Shown here piece after piece: positions 10,990 through 23,719 of a DNA stretch of 64,000 nt. A program made the position numbers and the translations under genes. The notes beneath the pieces are model-generated. The model ran no database searches and had not been told where the DNA came from. It was given only the letters and a program-made list of their open reading frames with translations. The DNA is from Termitomyces sp. T153 (lineage: Eukaryota > Basidiomycota > Agaricomycetes > Agaricales > Lyophyllaceae): contig JACKQL020000014.1 in NCBI GenBank assembly GCA_018296165.2, forward strand, positions 1,111,056 through 1,175,055, read 5' to 3'. Position 1 is the first letter of the stretch. Every line of letters starts with the position of its first letter.

Positions 10990-12350
10990 ATAGAATCCTA
11001 ACCTTCCAAGACTGTATCTATGTTCCTAACATCCCAGAGCTCTGTCGGAGAATTGTGGAGCAACACCACAACTCCCGCATTGCAGGGCACCCTGGGCAGT
11101 GGAAGACACTGGAGTTAGTATCATGGAACTACTGGTGGCCCCAGATGTTCTGGTACATTGGGTCCTACACTAGTATCTGCAATCTCTGCCTCTGGACCAA
11201 GCCCCAATGCTAACTCCCCTATGCACAGTTACACCTGCTACTGGTGCCTGCAGAACAATGGAGCATAGCATTTGTGGACTTCATTGTAGAGCTTCCCAAT
11301 GCCCATGATTATGACACAATCATGGTGGTGGTGGACCTGTATGGCAAGAGAGCACACTTCATTCCAACCCACACCACCTGCTCTGCCATGGGCACTGCAA
11401 ACCTGTACTGGAGGAACATCTGAAAGCTCCACAGCCTCTCCAACACCTATGTCTTGGATTGGGGACCACAATTCATGGTGGAGTTCACCTGCAAGCTCTA
11501 CCAACTGCTCAGAGTAAAGCTCCACACCACCACTGCCTACCATCCACAGTCTGACAGTCAGACAGAGTGTGTAAACCAGGAGTTGGAATAATATTCCACC
11601 TCTTCTGCAATGAGTGCCAAGATGACTGGGACAAACTCCTCCCCAATGCTGAATTCCAGTACAACAACCATGTTCATGCATCCACCCAATTTTCCCCATT
11701 CTTCCTCAACACTGGATGGCACCTGCACATGGGTTTTAAACCCTGGGCCCAACCCTCAGAGAATGAGGCAGTAAACAAATTTGTAGACCAGATGAAGAGG
11801 TCACAAGAAGAGGCCCAGGCTGCACTGGTGAAGGCAAAAGATGACATGGCATAATACTATGACTGCAGGAGGACTCCAGAGTGCAGATATCAGCCCAGGG
11901 ATTGAGTCTACCTAGATGCCTCTGACATTATGACCACCTGTCCCTCAAAGAAGCTGTCACACTGCCAGTTAGAGCTATTCACAGTGGAGTGACAGGTAGG
12001 ACCCTTGGCCTATTGACTCCAACTCCCTGTGGGGATGCACCAGCTTCATCTGGTGTTCAATGTGGTCAAACTTACCCCAGCCCCTAAAGATCCTATCCTA
12101 GGGTGATGTCCACCACCTCCACCACCTCTGGTGGTAGTCAACAACAACAAAGAGTATGAAGTGGAAGAAATCCTGAACAGCCATTTATTCCAGAGATGAC
12201 TACAGTATAAGGTGAAGTGGAAAGGCTATGGAATCAAGGATATTTCCTGGGAGCCATAGGAGAATGTACATGCCTCTGGACTTCTTAAGGAGTTCCACCG
12301 GAGACATCCAGATGCACTGTGCACCATATGAGGAATCTACCCTATCTCAC
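10990..12350 (+). pseudogene. pol: Gypsy-1 integrase and C-terminal chromodomain (broken)
   Basis: The HHCC zinc-binding part reads VEQHHNSRIAGHPG about 11057-11098, with CNLC after it. The catalytic core has FVDFIVELPN (first Asp, about 11274-11300), LDWGPQF about 11454-11474 where SDRGPQF is usual, and NQELE about 11573-11587. A GP(Y/F)-like tail follows. The chromodomain (about 12150-12315) shows EYEVEEILNS, QYKVKWKGYG and DISWEP. Chromodomains guide integration toward marked chromatin. Stops at about 11212, 11422, 11588, 11852 and 12198 break the frame. Confidence 0.88.
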
Positions 12351-12420
12351 TAGTGGACTGAGCAATTAGGGACTTCTTCTACCCCACACATTGGAACGCT
12401 GCATGCTAGAGGGAGGGTGA

Positions 12421-13824
12421 TGTCAGAGGACTTCCATTTCCAACCTCCATGACTGGTTTCAGCACCTCTGCAGCTTGTTTGATGTTGATGAGCCCCAGTT
12501 GTTGCTGAGCACCATTTTTGGCATTTTAGACTTAGCAGCAGCTGACTACTTTAGATTTGGCACAAGTCACAACATTCAGCATGTGGGGCCTAGCTCAAGG
12601 TCTGGACCAAAGCATGAGACTTTAGTGACCATGAGACTTATTGATCATGAGAAATATCATGTGGAGCCTGGAACTTGGGCCTAGATCATCAAGGCCTAGA
12701 CCTTTTCTAGCAACAATTATTAGCAACCCCAGCGATTCTGGCAACAAAAAGGCGTTCTCTTACCATATACGGACATATTACCAGATGCGTACCTTTTTAC
12801 TATCATTCCTCTTGTTGAATTTACCAACATACTTGAATGGCATTTACACTTCAGAGGCTTTGCTTATAGTTTTCACCTGGTTACAGATTGATGCCTTGTA
12901 TGGACCATAAACACATTGACAGATGCTGTTGCTAGTAGTGACTATTTGCTTACTTTCCCATACTATACTTTGGAACCATAGAAATACTGCTTGTACATAG
13001 ACACTTTATCATTAAACAACCCCTCCAACAGAGAACTGACTTGGATAGATCCCCTTGAGCTGTGCCATCTATCTCTAAGCTTACCAGCTTGAGATTTCAC
13101 TTTGCTTCTCTCATTCCTCTATTGCTGTTGATGTTGGCTTAGCAACAAGCCTTATCAACTTTGACCTCGGCTTAGTGTGGTGCCAACTGTGGGTGCCTTT
13201 TGCATCATTTTGACTTAGCAATGTTAGCAACTGTGGCTAGCAACCATTTCACCAACCTTTTCAACTTCACCTTATAACACAACTTTTGCTCTCGTTCTCT
13301 GGGATGGTTACTGACTTGCCCTCAAACTATTAACTTCCTACTGCCAGCTACCCTATCTAGTGACTAGGATTAGGTCCTCTTTTTAGGTTTCCTGCATGGC
13401 ACTAGGTGGCATAGGAGCACATCAACGTCTCCAAGGCTCTTTCCAGAACCCTAGAGAACTTGGGACTTCATTTCCAACCTCCATGACTGGTTCCAGCACT
13501 TCCGCAGCTTGTTCAACATCTCTGGGGCTCTTTCCAGAACTCTGGAGATCTTTGGAGAACTCCGGAGTTCTCTATATTACCTCAGCAACCATTGCCCTAG
13601 GGTTAGGAGTAGCTCTGGTCACCTGTACAGTAGTTCCCATGCCTCTGCCACCCACTGATGTGCCACACCAAGCAGCAGTGATCCTTAAACTTGTTCTCTT
13701 TGGATTCCCCTATGCTAGGTAATTAGTTACCAATTTGTATTGTTATCTACTCTGCTAATATACTTTGGGTTCCTCTCTGCTAGCTGCATGGCTCCGATCC
13801 ATTGCTCCAGAAGTTGCCCTTACA
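12421..13824 (+). repeat. Gypsy-1 3' LTR, split by a nested LTR-B
   Basis: It starts TGTCAGAGGAC right after the polypurine tract and ends CCCTTACA at 13824. Bases 12486-13424 are a foreign solo LTR. The remaining parts align with the 5' LTR and include a second copy of the Gypsy LTR segment starting cttcatttccaacctcc near 13466. Confidence 0.9.
12486..13424 (+). mobile_element. Solo LTR, family LTR-B (939 bp)
   Basis: It starts TGATGAGCCCC and ends GGAGCACATCA, matching the other LTR-B copies at 36657, 43401 and 60686. Flanking 4-mers are atgt (12482-12485) and acgt (13425-13428), a 4-bp TSD differing by one CpG-to-TpG change. Insertion into the Gypsy-1 3' LTR dates it as younger than Gypsy-1. 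Confidence 0.88.
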
Positions 13825-13894
13825 GCTAGCCTTTCTTATTAGCCAGGATTGTGGTCTAGCTAGTGCTGGCTCCAGTGAAGACAATGGACTCTGC

Positions 13895-15028
13895 TGTCAC
13901 GACCCATTCCCTAGACCCCTGTACATTGCCCAACAAACCTCCGTCCTCCCAGAACCTCTCCTGATGCTCTGTCAAACTTCCCTAGCACTCTGCACCTACT
14001 CCAGCTAACTCTGACACATTCTCAGCTAACTCTGATGGCCCCCTGGCCAACTCCAATGTCTTTCCTGCAGCCGCTGGCGCTTCTCCTGGATCTCCTGAGC
14101 CCCTGGGACCACTCCCCCGCTGTGCCTGACCCCATTACACATCATTGACTCAACACCCTGGTTCCTCCGACTTACCTTGGAGTATCACGATGACCTCAGA
14201 ATGGCCCATGTCAACAATTGATCCCATTAACATATCAACGTGGCCTGCCCTCTGGTCGTAACCGACACTCATCAACTTTGTTGAGCTCCGCCAAGCCCCG
14301 CCGCCACAGCCGACATTCCCAGAGCTCTTCAGTAGTCAGTATATAAGACAGAAAGTAGCTCTTTGTACTTTAGTCTTGAGATTACCTGCCTTACCTGATG
14401 TGTTTCTGATTGTTTCTTCTCATGTTTTGTGTTCCATGTCTTGTTTTCCTTATTCTCAGTCTCCCAGTCTGGTCTTGTCTCTATTCCATTATCATTTTGT
14501 TATTGTTCTGTGTCTCTGCCTGAATCTATTCTCATTCTCCTCTTGTCTCTGTCTCATTTTGTTCGACTCTGTCTCATCTCATTTGATTCTGTCTATTGTG
14601 TTCAAGTTCTCTCAATCATAATGCCCTCATGAACTCCGCAATTACAATTACAAACCTCCAACACTCTTTCACCAACTCCGGACCTTGCTACATGCTTGGC
14701 TCCAAACCCTATCAATCCCCATTGATCCCCCATCAGAACTCTGGCTCCACTCCTGTCATTTGCGTAGCCTCTGCCTCTTCTGCACCCACAATACTCACAT
14801 ACAGACTTATGCCTGAACCCTGCCAAGCCCATCCCCCTTCCCCGCAACTCATCCTCTACTCTTCTGGACCTCCCCAGACTTGCTCAGATCAATCCCCACT
14901 AACTATCCTCACAAGTCCCCAGTATTTGGGACACCTCCAAGTGCCCCGTTGTCAGTGCAGGGAATCATGTCTGCCTAGTAAGGACTTGCCCAGTGTAGCT
15001 GAGCCCCTGTGGTCAGCAGAACCTGACA
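13895..15028 (+). mobile_element. Solo LTR, family LTR-C (young copy, 1134 bp)
   Basis: It begins TGTCACGACCC, ends AACCTGACA, and has a perfect 5-bp TSD tctgc (13890-13894 and 15029-15033). Unlike its surroundings it keeps many CpGs (for example gccgctggcgc and caagccccgccgcc), so it has not yet decayed. A TATA-like tatataagac lies near 14339. The 168-aa ORF at 14596-15102 runs through the LTR end and is not a gene. Confidence 0.93.
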
Positions 15029-15033
15029 TCTGC

Positions 15034-16307
15034 ACTCATATCCTACCTGCTTTTGATGATGGACCCACTGGCTCCAATGCTGGGACTACTGGGGCCATTT
15101 GAACTGGTGGAACTGTTACCAGCATTGGCAGATCTGTTGCTGAAATCCATTGAGATGCCTTGGATGGTGACAGATCCAATATCCAATATAGACCTGCTAC
15201 AGCTGCCACTGTCTAGCCCTTGTTGACTTCATAGGCCTCCTTCCTCTTCTCCTGTGACTGGATTGCTGTTGGGAGGCATGAATGTCCATAGAAACCCCCT
15301 AGAGAAGAGAGCAGATGGGCACTGGTGAAGGAAGAGGAGTGGAGAGAGCCCAATGCAGGGCTGGGAGAAACAAACCAGCTCATGGGCCAGTCAGAGGACA
15401 AAGAGCAACCACAGAGTGTGTTGTATGTTGCAGCTCTCATTTCAACTCCGTCAGCTTCCACTGATCCCAGGCTACCTTGTACTAGGTCTCTACTTGCTCA
15501 TCATCAGGGCATCCTTCAGCCATACTATCCCCTTACCCCATTTTGTGGACCTGGTTGACATGGCAGCCTCCTTCCATATGCAAAGGGACCACACAACTAC
15601 CACACAACCCTCCCACCAAAACCCAGCTCCAGATGCAGAGCAATATCACTGGAACAACTTGGAGGCTGCATTGATCCTCCTCCATGGATTTGACCTAACA
15701 GGAGGCCTGTTTGAATAGCCTACTGCTTGCATGGTAAGTTTCCTGGCCTACCTCCAGTCCAACTTGGCTCTGGATGCTAGCACCTTCCAAACTTGAGCTC
15801 AACCTGCAGAAAAGTCCTGGCTACTCCAAAGGCCCCAGCTGCCCCAACAGGCTGAGACCCACCCAAGGACCCCCTAAAGGGCCCCCTACCCCTGGAAGAG
15901 CCTAACACCCACTCTGAGCATATGCTGATCTACATCAACAATGCCTCCACCCTCCAGCCCCAGAAATGGGCTATCCCCAAGAATGTGCCCTCCACCTAGA
16001 CCTCTGACCCTCCTGATCCCCCCCATGGACCTGGTTTGCTAAACCCCTGACTTTTCCAGAAGTTCAATGCCACCCCAACCTCAGCCTTCCTCCAACTCAA
16101 ACTTGAGTCCTGAAACCCCCCTTTCAGAACTGCAGAAAGACTGGGCAGATGATGGTTTCCCTCTGTGGCTCTGGAAAGGACCCCAAATGGTGGACCCCTA
16201 GAGGGTTGAAGACTAGTGATTGGTGCATTCTTGCCCAGCAGACCTCAAAACCACTACTACTGTTACTACAATGCTGGAGGAGTGGCAAGAAACACTTGTG
16301 GAGATAA
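15034..16307. other. CpG-poor repeat remnant, unidentified
   Basis: This appears to be the right-hand continuation of the sequence that received the young LTR-C (65 bases of the same host sequence sit at 13830-13894). ORF fragments are Pro/Gln/Thr-rich and gag-like in composition (for example at 15353-15718) but carry no motif I can name. Many in-frame stops are present. Confidence 0.4.
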
Positions 16308-17288
16308 TGTGAGTCCTTACTAGGCAGATGCAACACCCTGTGCTTGTAACCTAGTGCTCTAAGAAGCTCTGGACTTCAGGTACCTATGAGGATGAGCTAA
16401 GAGAAGTGGTCTGACCAAGTCCAGGGTGGTCTATGGGCGTCTAAAACAAAGTACAAAGAAGGGTTGTGCTTGGGGAAGACTCATGTACAAGTCCAGAGGT
16501 GAATACAGAGGGTGTGGAGCAAGTGGAGGCCATCAATTAATATTAATGGGCTCTGGGGTTGATTGTAAAACAAGTCTGGAGTTAGTTATGGATGTTTGAG
16601 GGTCATAAATGTGTGCACAGAGTTCATAACAGTGTTAGAGTTGAAAGGAATGTAGGCAACAATAAAGGAAGTGGGGCAGACAAGATGAGATGGAGTCAAG
16701 ACAAGAATGAATAAATTGTGACAAGGATACAAGACAATAACAAGACAAGGCTAAAAACAGAGATGAGAATGGAAATGTAACAGAGACAAACATAACAAGA
16801 AACAAGTAACTACAGGTAATATTGAGACTATTGTAACAGCTGTTATTCTATGGCTTATATATTGACTACTAGGCCTCCCCCAGGGACTGAGGGCAGGGCT
16901 GATTGGAGCTGTGTGGGCTTGATGGGTGTTGGTTATGATCAGATGGTGGGCCACTGTGATATTCTGATGGTAACTGATAGGAATGTGGTCCACCCTATAG
17001 TTGTTGGGGAGTTCTGGAGCAGTTGGGTAGGTTAAGGGGACAAGTCAGTGATGTGTGCCAGGGTCAGGGGAGATGTTAGAGGGGCCCAGGGGCTTGTGAG
17101 GAGAAGGGGAAAATATGTCAGGATTTGCCAGAGAGCTGTCAGAGTTTGCCAGGAAAGTGTCAGAGTTAGCTGGGGCAGGTGCTGTGGGTGAACAAAGGCT
17201 GGGGCAGGTCAAGAGGGCATTGCTGGGTACTTCAGGGAGATGGGGTTGGAGGGGAAGAGGCCAAGAGGTCCAGGAGTGGGTCATGACA
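16308..17288 (-). mobile_element. Old LTR-C copy, minus orientation, truncated
   Basis: The reverse complement of the LTR-C start gives the right edge (gggtcatgaca, ending 17288). The left edge shows gagtccttactaggca, homologous to an interior part of LTR-C, so about 45 bases of the terminal segment are missing. It has almost no CpG and no clear TSD. The ORFs inside it, on both strands, are not genes. Confidence 0.8.
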
Positions 17289-17689
17289 TCAACCATCTAT
17301 AGCAGATCAGGCAGACATCACTACTGAAGGCACTCAAGTGCCCTCTGCCTGGTTATATCCAAAGGTAGAGCTGGAAGAAGCAGCTGTGATGGTGAGCAAG
17401 GGGAAAAGTCTCTTGTATGTGCCCACAGTGCTGCAGGTAGAAGGTCTCAGATCCTTCCCAGCAACTGTGGGAGAATGCCAGAATTCTTCCTTGTTGGTTA
17501 CTCTGCTGAAGAGTATCAATAGTGACTCTTACAGAGCACAGGGCCCTGTATAATTGACAGTTAAGCCTTTTCTGAGCACAAGGCTAGCAGGACTGTCAGC
17601 ATTTATCAAAATAATTTCAAGAATGTTGGTAACACCTCAAATACTGATAGTGAGGCTAATCTGGATGACATCCTATATTGGAGGGTATT

Positions 17690-19240
17690 AGTGTTTTTGC
17701 AGAGCCAGGTTGAGGTCACTAAGACCTCAATGCAACAGCATCTAGCTGTGCAAGTAGCTAAGCATATAGCAATCCAACAGTTGCTGGGAGAGGAGATTGT
17801 TCTTACCAATCCAGTAAAGTTCATGGAACTTTATATGCTTTTTTTGGAGCAAGAGGTAGTAGACCTGCAAAAGAAGTTGTGAGGATCCCAGACATCCTTG
17901 GCAATACCTTCACTTTTTGTGGAGTGCTAATTTGTCACTCCCACTGTTGCCAGTCAATGAGGCACTGACCTTACTCCAGGCACCACAACAGCCTGGCAAA
18001 TCACTGTGAGATTATGCAGCAAGACAGGCTGCAATAGACCATCAGAGACAGGCCATGCTAGGAATGCTGGTAGTGACTGACATGGCATTGGTGGAGGCTA
18101 GATTGGCCATTACTGTCAAACAGCCCTTGGTGCAGCATAGACCCACTGGGTTTACATAGAGAGCATTGATCTGGGAAGACTGAATCACATTCAGCAATTT
18201 TGTAATGATGACCCAGAGGATTTGTACAGTCCTTTGTGGATGATCAAGGAGTGGTGTTCCATGGGGACACTGCCTATGACACATGGCCTGAAGGATATGT
18301 TCTGCTCAAATGTCCCCAAACGCTGAAGGAGCACAATAGTCATTCCTCATTGGAGGATATGTGCACAGGGACTATAAATAGCCCTGTGGTGTGCTATGGG
18401 CAGGCAGACTCAGGAGGGAGTAATCCTCTGAGTGGGTCTGGCTACCCAGTGGGAGGTTGCAGAGACTAGGGACAAGGGGTTGCCCAACATGCGATACATG
18501 TCAATAGGACCCAGTTCCACTGGAGGTTTGAGGATGTGATCCTTGGCATGTGCAATTACTTTGTACAACCCTCAACAATGCAGGATGCTTGTGACACATT
18601 CTGTGATGCAATATATGCAATCAAAGAGAGAGTTCAAGGTTTTATGATGCCTTGCTGGACCATACTCAAAACATGGCTGTATTCCCCAACAAATTCATAA
18701 TTTGTGAGTGGTTTTTGGAGGAGATACCCTCTGACATGCTAGTTACACTAACATCCAATGGCAGGCTCACTCCCAAAGTGAATACCATGGAGGAATTTAT
18801 TTCAGAGGCTAAGGCCTACAAGAATAGTATCAAGCCTGTAGTGCATTACTTAGAGTGTAGCATGAAGAGTTGGACTGGGCACACTCTATTGTTAGCTGTG
18901 ATGCAGTCTCCAAAGTTTGGGGCTGCAATAGCCAAGCAAATGGAGTTGGTGGGACACAATGCCTGCCTACAGCCATCTAGACCAATCAGGAGGCCATCAG
19001 CATGCTTGGCCTCAAAGCCACTGGTTTCACAGGCCTTGGCCCACTGGAGCAGTGTATGTGGCAAGAAGGCATCTTGCCTCAGGAAAGAATATCTTGGCTA
19101 TAGTATTGGGCCAACCCAGGCAATCTGCTACTTACTACAAGTGTGGGAAGGTCAGCCACTTTGCCTGAGAATGCAGGGAGCAGGGCAAGCCAGTTTCTTG
19201 GGTGTTTGTTTGAGTGGCACACACTGCTGCTCCTTCTGAC
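17690..19240 (+). pseudogene. gag: Gypsy-3 gag (broken)
   Basis: The best part is 18650-18850, where DALLDHTQNMAVFPNKFII and TPKVNTMEEFISEAKAYKNS resemble the capsid domain of basidiomycete Gypsy elements. A knuckle follows at about 19136-19174 (YKCGKVSHFA, TGA, EC). Its first Cys is Tyr, and an Arg codon (CGA) has become TGA at 19166-19168. Upstream (17690-17880) is a short Gln/Glu-rich helical ORF that may be the gag N-terminus. Many stops are present. Confidence 0.75.
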
Positions 19241-19469
19241 ATGTGAGATGCTGACAACAAACAGGATAATGATCCTGGGGAAGTCAATGGCAAATATGTG
19301 GATGAGTCTGATGGGACTCAGGCCAGGGATGAGGAGTATGTCAAACTTGAGATGTACAAAAACAATTATTATATCTGTGGTAGTGATAGTGAGGGACTAT
19401 TTGTCCTCACTGAAGTACCTGCCACTGGGGGTAGACAGTGAGAACCTAGTAATGAGGTTTGCATGCATA

Positions 19470-22400
19470 AGGATTGGATCATGGTGTCCCAAAAAGCCAT
19501 GGACCAAATGAATCTGCCTGCATGAGACAACAAATGTCTCATTACTTGGATGAACATCAATGGCTACAAGGTGTGAATGCTGTGGGATCCAGGGAGTACT
19601 ACTGCCTCATGCTGTTGTTTGTGCATGTGGCTGGAATATGTGTGGCTCTGCCAGCCACATTGATCACCCTGCAACTGGGAACAATTGGAAGCAGTTCCAT
19701 AGTAAACTATGGGGCTAGAATGACCAACAAGATCCCTGGCAAGTACTGCAATGTCTATATAGACATTTCTAATTTTGATTGCTATAATAATTATAGGGAT
19801 GCCATTTATAAGGACACATGATGTCCTCTTGGACTTCCAGAATGACAAAGTGGTCATTAATGGAATAGTTACTCTAGCTCAGACATTGGAGCTGGAGGAT
19901 ATGGATGACTGTATGGTGGATAAGCATTGTAATGAGTGGCCTTGACTATCTGGTGGACCAAGATGGCCCACTATACAGGAGGCAGAGGATGAGGATGGGG
20001 TCTGGGCAGCTAAAAGCCTACTCAATGATCACCCATCTCTGCTGCATCTGGAGGAAGAGTATCAAGGTACTCTTTAAGAAGGATAACGGAGGGTGTGGAC
20101 CTCCAATGTGCCAAAACCAGCTGTACAATTACCTCCCAAAGTGGAGGTATTGCAGCAGCCAGGGAAGAAGGATTGGACTGATCCCCTCTAAACTAAGGAA
20201 ACAAAGTATTTGGAACAGATCAATCCCAAAGCCAACCCTTGAGTGGGCATATAATCCATGTATGCCATGAGAATGGAATTAGGTCATTGCTGACCTGACA
20301 TGGCAAGAAGGGGTAAGACAAGCAACTCCTGCCACTGAGATATACCAAATGGCCATGGAGGATGAGATATCTGAGCCTAGTTAGTATGATTACTCATCAA
20401 AAGGATGTGTAGGATGGAATGTTGTCCTACACAGCTAAACATCCCAGAACACATCTGAAATTTGATTGATGGCCTTGCAGGACAAGTATACAAGACCAGT
20501 ACTATCATTGAAGCTAGCCAAGGACAAGTGATGTTCTTAGCCCAAAGCAGAAAAGGGGAAGGCTTGGCTTTCCAAGCTGACAGAAGACAATCTTCCACAT
20601 ATTTAGCAGCAGTGGTATAACAAATTTCAGGACATTGTCAATGGTATGAAGGAGGAACTTCCCCATGGCATGAGGTCAAACATGAGATAAAAATCATAGA
20701 TGAGACCAAATGTTATTTGTACTTCATGCTGAGGTGCCTGTAATCACTTCAGCAACAATTGCAGGAGAAAATTGACTGCTATGTACATACAAAGTAGTGG
20801 GAACCATGTGTGGCCAATCAGGCTGCACTATTATTGTGCATTCCCAAGAAAGATGGTTCTTTGTAGACAGCACTAGATGCTCAACAATGCAATGATAACA
20901 TGATTAAGGATGTTATGCTCTGATTCAATTAGGAGGTCATTTGAGAAGGTGTGGCTTGCATGCCCATAAGATCAAAGATTGACCTGACAGACACATATGA
21001 GCAGGTCAGGATATGTAATACTGACATACCAAAGACAGCATTTATGACCATCACTGGTACATACCACAGCAATATCATGCAAATTGGTGATTGTAATGCA
21101 CCAGCAACATTCCAATGACTAATTACATCCATTTTCTAGAATATCATTGGAAAGTGGATGCATGCATATTCAGACAATATTTTTGTCTTCTAAAATTCTA
21201 TTGAGGAGCACAAAGAGCACCTCAGAGTAGTTTTTGAGAGACTATATAAAAACAAGCTCTACCTTCAGCGGAAAAGTGTGAGCTATATGCCAAGTGCATA
21301 GAGTGCCTCAGCCAAGTCATCAATTTGCAGGAAATACACTCTGATATACACTCTGATATAGACAACTTGAATTGGATCCAGGATTGGCATACTCCTAGAA
21401 CCTACAACAATATCCAGTGGTTTGTTGCACTGGTAAACTACATTGAGAACTTCTTGCCTAATATTTTGGCATATATAGGGCCCTTGATGGCAATGATGCA
21501 AAATGGGTTGCCATTTCATTGGCAACCCATCCACCAATGGTGCTTTGACGTGATCAAGCAGATCTGTGCCAAACACCTATCATTTGGCCAATTGATCCTT
21601 GGCACAAGGATCTAATATGGCTTATATGCAATGCCTCAAAGACAGGTGTTGGAGCAATGTATGAGCAAGAACTAAGCTAACAGAATTGTTGGCCAGCTGG
21701 GTTCATGTCCAAGAAATTCACTAATGCACAGCAGAACTGGATAAGCTTCTAGGATATAAAATCTGTGTAATCATGGATCATAAAGCCTCTGATTTTTTCA
21801 AAGCTCAACAGAACCTGTCTCCTTGTCAATGATGGTGGATGAACGCTATGTTGACATTCAATTTTAACTTCATGTATGTCAAAGGAGAGCTCAATAAGGT
21901 ATCAGACTGTTTATCCCACTACTTTGACAGTGATTCTCCTTGAGACATGCACCATATCTACAACTATGTACAAGCAGATGTGTCAATGGACCTAGAGGGG
22001 GATGACTTGCCCCTGTAGGAAATGCAGGCTCAGCTGGATTTCTCTGTGCTCTGCAATGGACTTATCTGCAGAAGCTAGTGGATGTAGAATTGCTACAAAC
22101 TTCATGATGAGGAAGTGCAGATTCTTGGAAACTAATGATGGCATAGATGGATCAGTCCAAGCTCAACAGAGCTCAGCAAACACTGAAGGTCAAGATACTA
22201 TGACATTTGGTGAGGCTATTCTTGGAATGGTCAACAAGCCTCAACTACAGGATCAAACTGACAAAGTGTTTTTTGTCATGTTTAGTTCTTATACAGCAAG
22301 GACAAGCTTTTTGCTGAGATATTAGACCAGCTGAAGGAATATAAGTCCTTGAAAATGTTGGACCAACTCATTTGGACCACTAATCTTCTAGGCCACAAGG

Positions 22401-23700
22401 TACTATGTATACTTTAGAAGTGGGAATTGGTGACCAAGCTACTTGATGAAGTACATAGTGGTCAGGAACTTTGACACACAGAGGACAACAGAATATATCT
22501 GTTGCTGGTACTGGTAGTCATGGTTGCAAATGTGTGAGCATTCCGCACCACATGTCAACTGTGCCAATGAGCAAAAGGGAGCAATCAGCTCCCTTTGGGG
22601 AAGTTACATTCCCTGCCCATTCTAGTCAAGCCATGGGGTTCAATAGGTATGGACTTCATAGGTCTATTCCCTGAGTCTAAAGGGTATAACTGTCTATAGG
22701 TATTTATCTGCCACATGACAAGCATGGTCCATCTGGTACCAGTGCACATCATGATGGTGTCCCAGCTGTCATTGGTTTATATGTAAGAATTGTGAGACTC
22801 CATAGTCTCCCAAGTTCTATAATCAGCAACAGAGACTCAAAGTTCATGTCAAAGTGGTGGCATGAACTGTACAAGTTATTAGGAGCACAGCTCCTAATGT
22901 CTATGTCCTTTCATCCTCAGACAAATGGACAGACCAAACATGCCAATAGGAATGTTGGTCAGATCTTGCACACAGTGGTGTGCCCTGATCAAAAGGACTG
23001 GTTAAGTCAGATAGACCAAATGGAGTTTGCAATTAATGTGAGCATTTCCAAGACAACAAAGTATGCACCATTCAAATTGAACAGTGGTTACATGCCATTC
23101 ATGATTAAGGAAATTTGGTTGGACTCTGTGATTCCCAAAGAAACCAAGCAGTTTGCCTGTCAAGCTCTTGAGAACTTGACTGCTATGCACAACACAATAA
23201 TTGAGGCATGCATTGTTCAGACACATACCTTTGATACATGTTGCTGACTAGGTCGAGAACTGGAGAAAGGTGCATTGGTGTACCTTTCAACCAAGAACCT
23301 TGACCTTCTAAGGAGTAGAGCTAGGAAGCTCTGCCTTAAGTGTAGTTGGGCCCTATCACATTTTAGAGGTCTATCATGAGACTTTCAACTATGTGTTGGA
23401 GTTGCCAACAGCAATCCAGGAATGTAGGATATATTCCAAGTTCCATGTGTTGTTGTTGTGCCTATATAAGGCCAATGACAATGCACTGTTTCCCAATTGA
23501 GCAATGCCAGAACCATACAACTTTGGCATGCCAGATGACCAGGAATGGTTTATTGATGACCTGATAAGTCATTGGTGGAAGTGAACAAACCTTGAGTTCA
23601 AGGTTTGGTGGAGTTTGGGAGACACCATTTGGGAGTCCCTTGTCAGCTGCAAGGACCTGGAGGCCCTTGACAGGTATCTGGAGCTGCAAGGCATATAGTA
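19470..23700 (+). pseudogene. pol: Gypsy-3 pol: protease, RT, RNase H, integrase, chromodomain-like end (broken)
   Basis: Protease remnants lie near 19640-19920 (a DISNFDCYN segment, then a frameshifted LDFQNDKVVING). RT shows YEQVRICNTDIPKTAFMT (about 20997-21050), APATFQ, and YSDN at 21167-21178, a lost YxDD. Next come EEHKEHLR..FERL and VNYIENFLPN. RNase H remnants run about 21600-21940. Integrase core motifs are ISNRDSKF (about 22821-22844), HPQTNGQTKHANR and FAINVS (ORF 22792-23247). A chromodomain-like stretch (WFIDDLISHWWK, then a WETPFGS frame) lies about 23545-23640. Stops are frequent throughout. Confidence 0.85.
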
Positions 23701-23719
23701 CCCTGTGCAGCTAGCTAGA

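Larger units (their letters stand above)
5645..13824 (+). mobile_element. Gypsy-1: full-length Ty3/Gypsy chromovirus, degenerate
   Basis: The element starts TGTCAGGGAAC and ends CCCTTACA, and is flanked by the perfect 5-bp TSD gctag (5640-5644 and 13825-13829). The order is 5' LTR, gag, CCHC knuckle, aspartic protease, reverse transcriptase, RNase H, integrase, chromodomain, polypurine tract (agagggagggt, about 12408-12418), 3' LTR. The chromodomain at the end of pol places it in the chromovirus lineage. Many in-frame stops and lost catalytic residues make it non-autonomous. A 1.05-kb insertion splits gag from the zinc knuckle and a solo LTR-B splits the 3' LTR. Confidence 0.95.

Noticed and set aside
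14596..15102. 168-codon plus-strand ORF
   Set aside because: It lies in the young solo LTR-C and runs across its right TSD, and the same sequence recurs at 53.5-54.7 kb as LTR.
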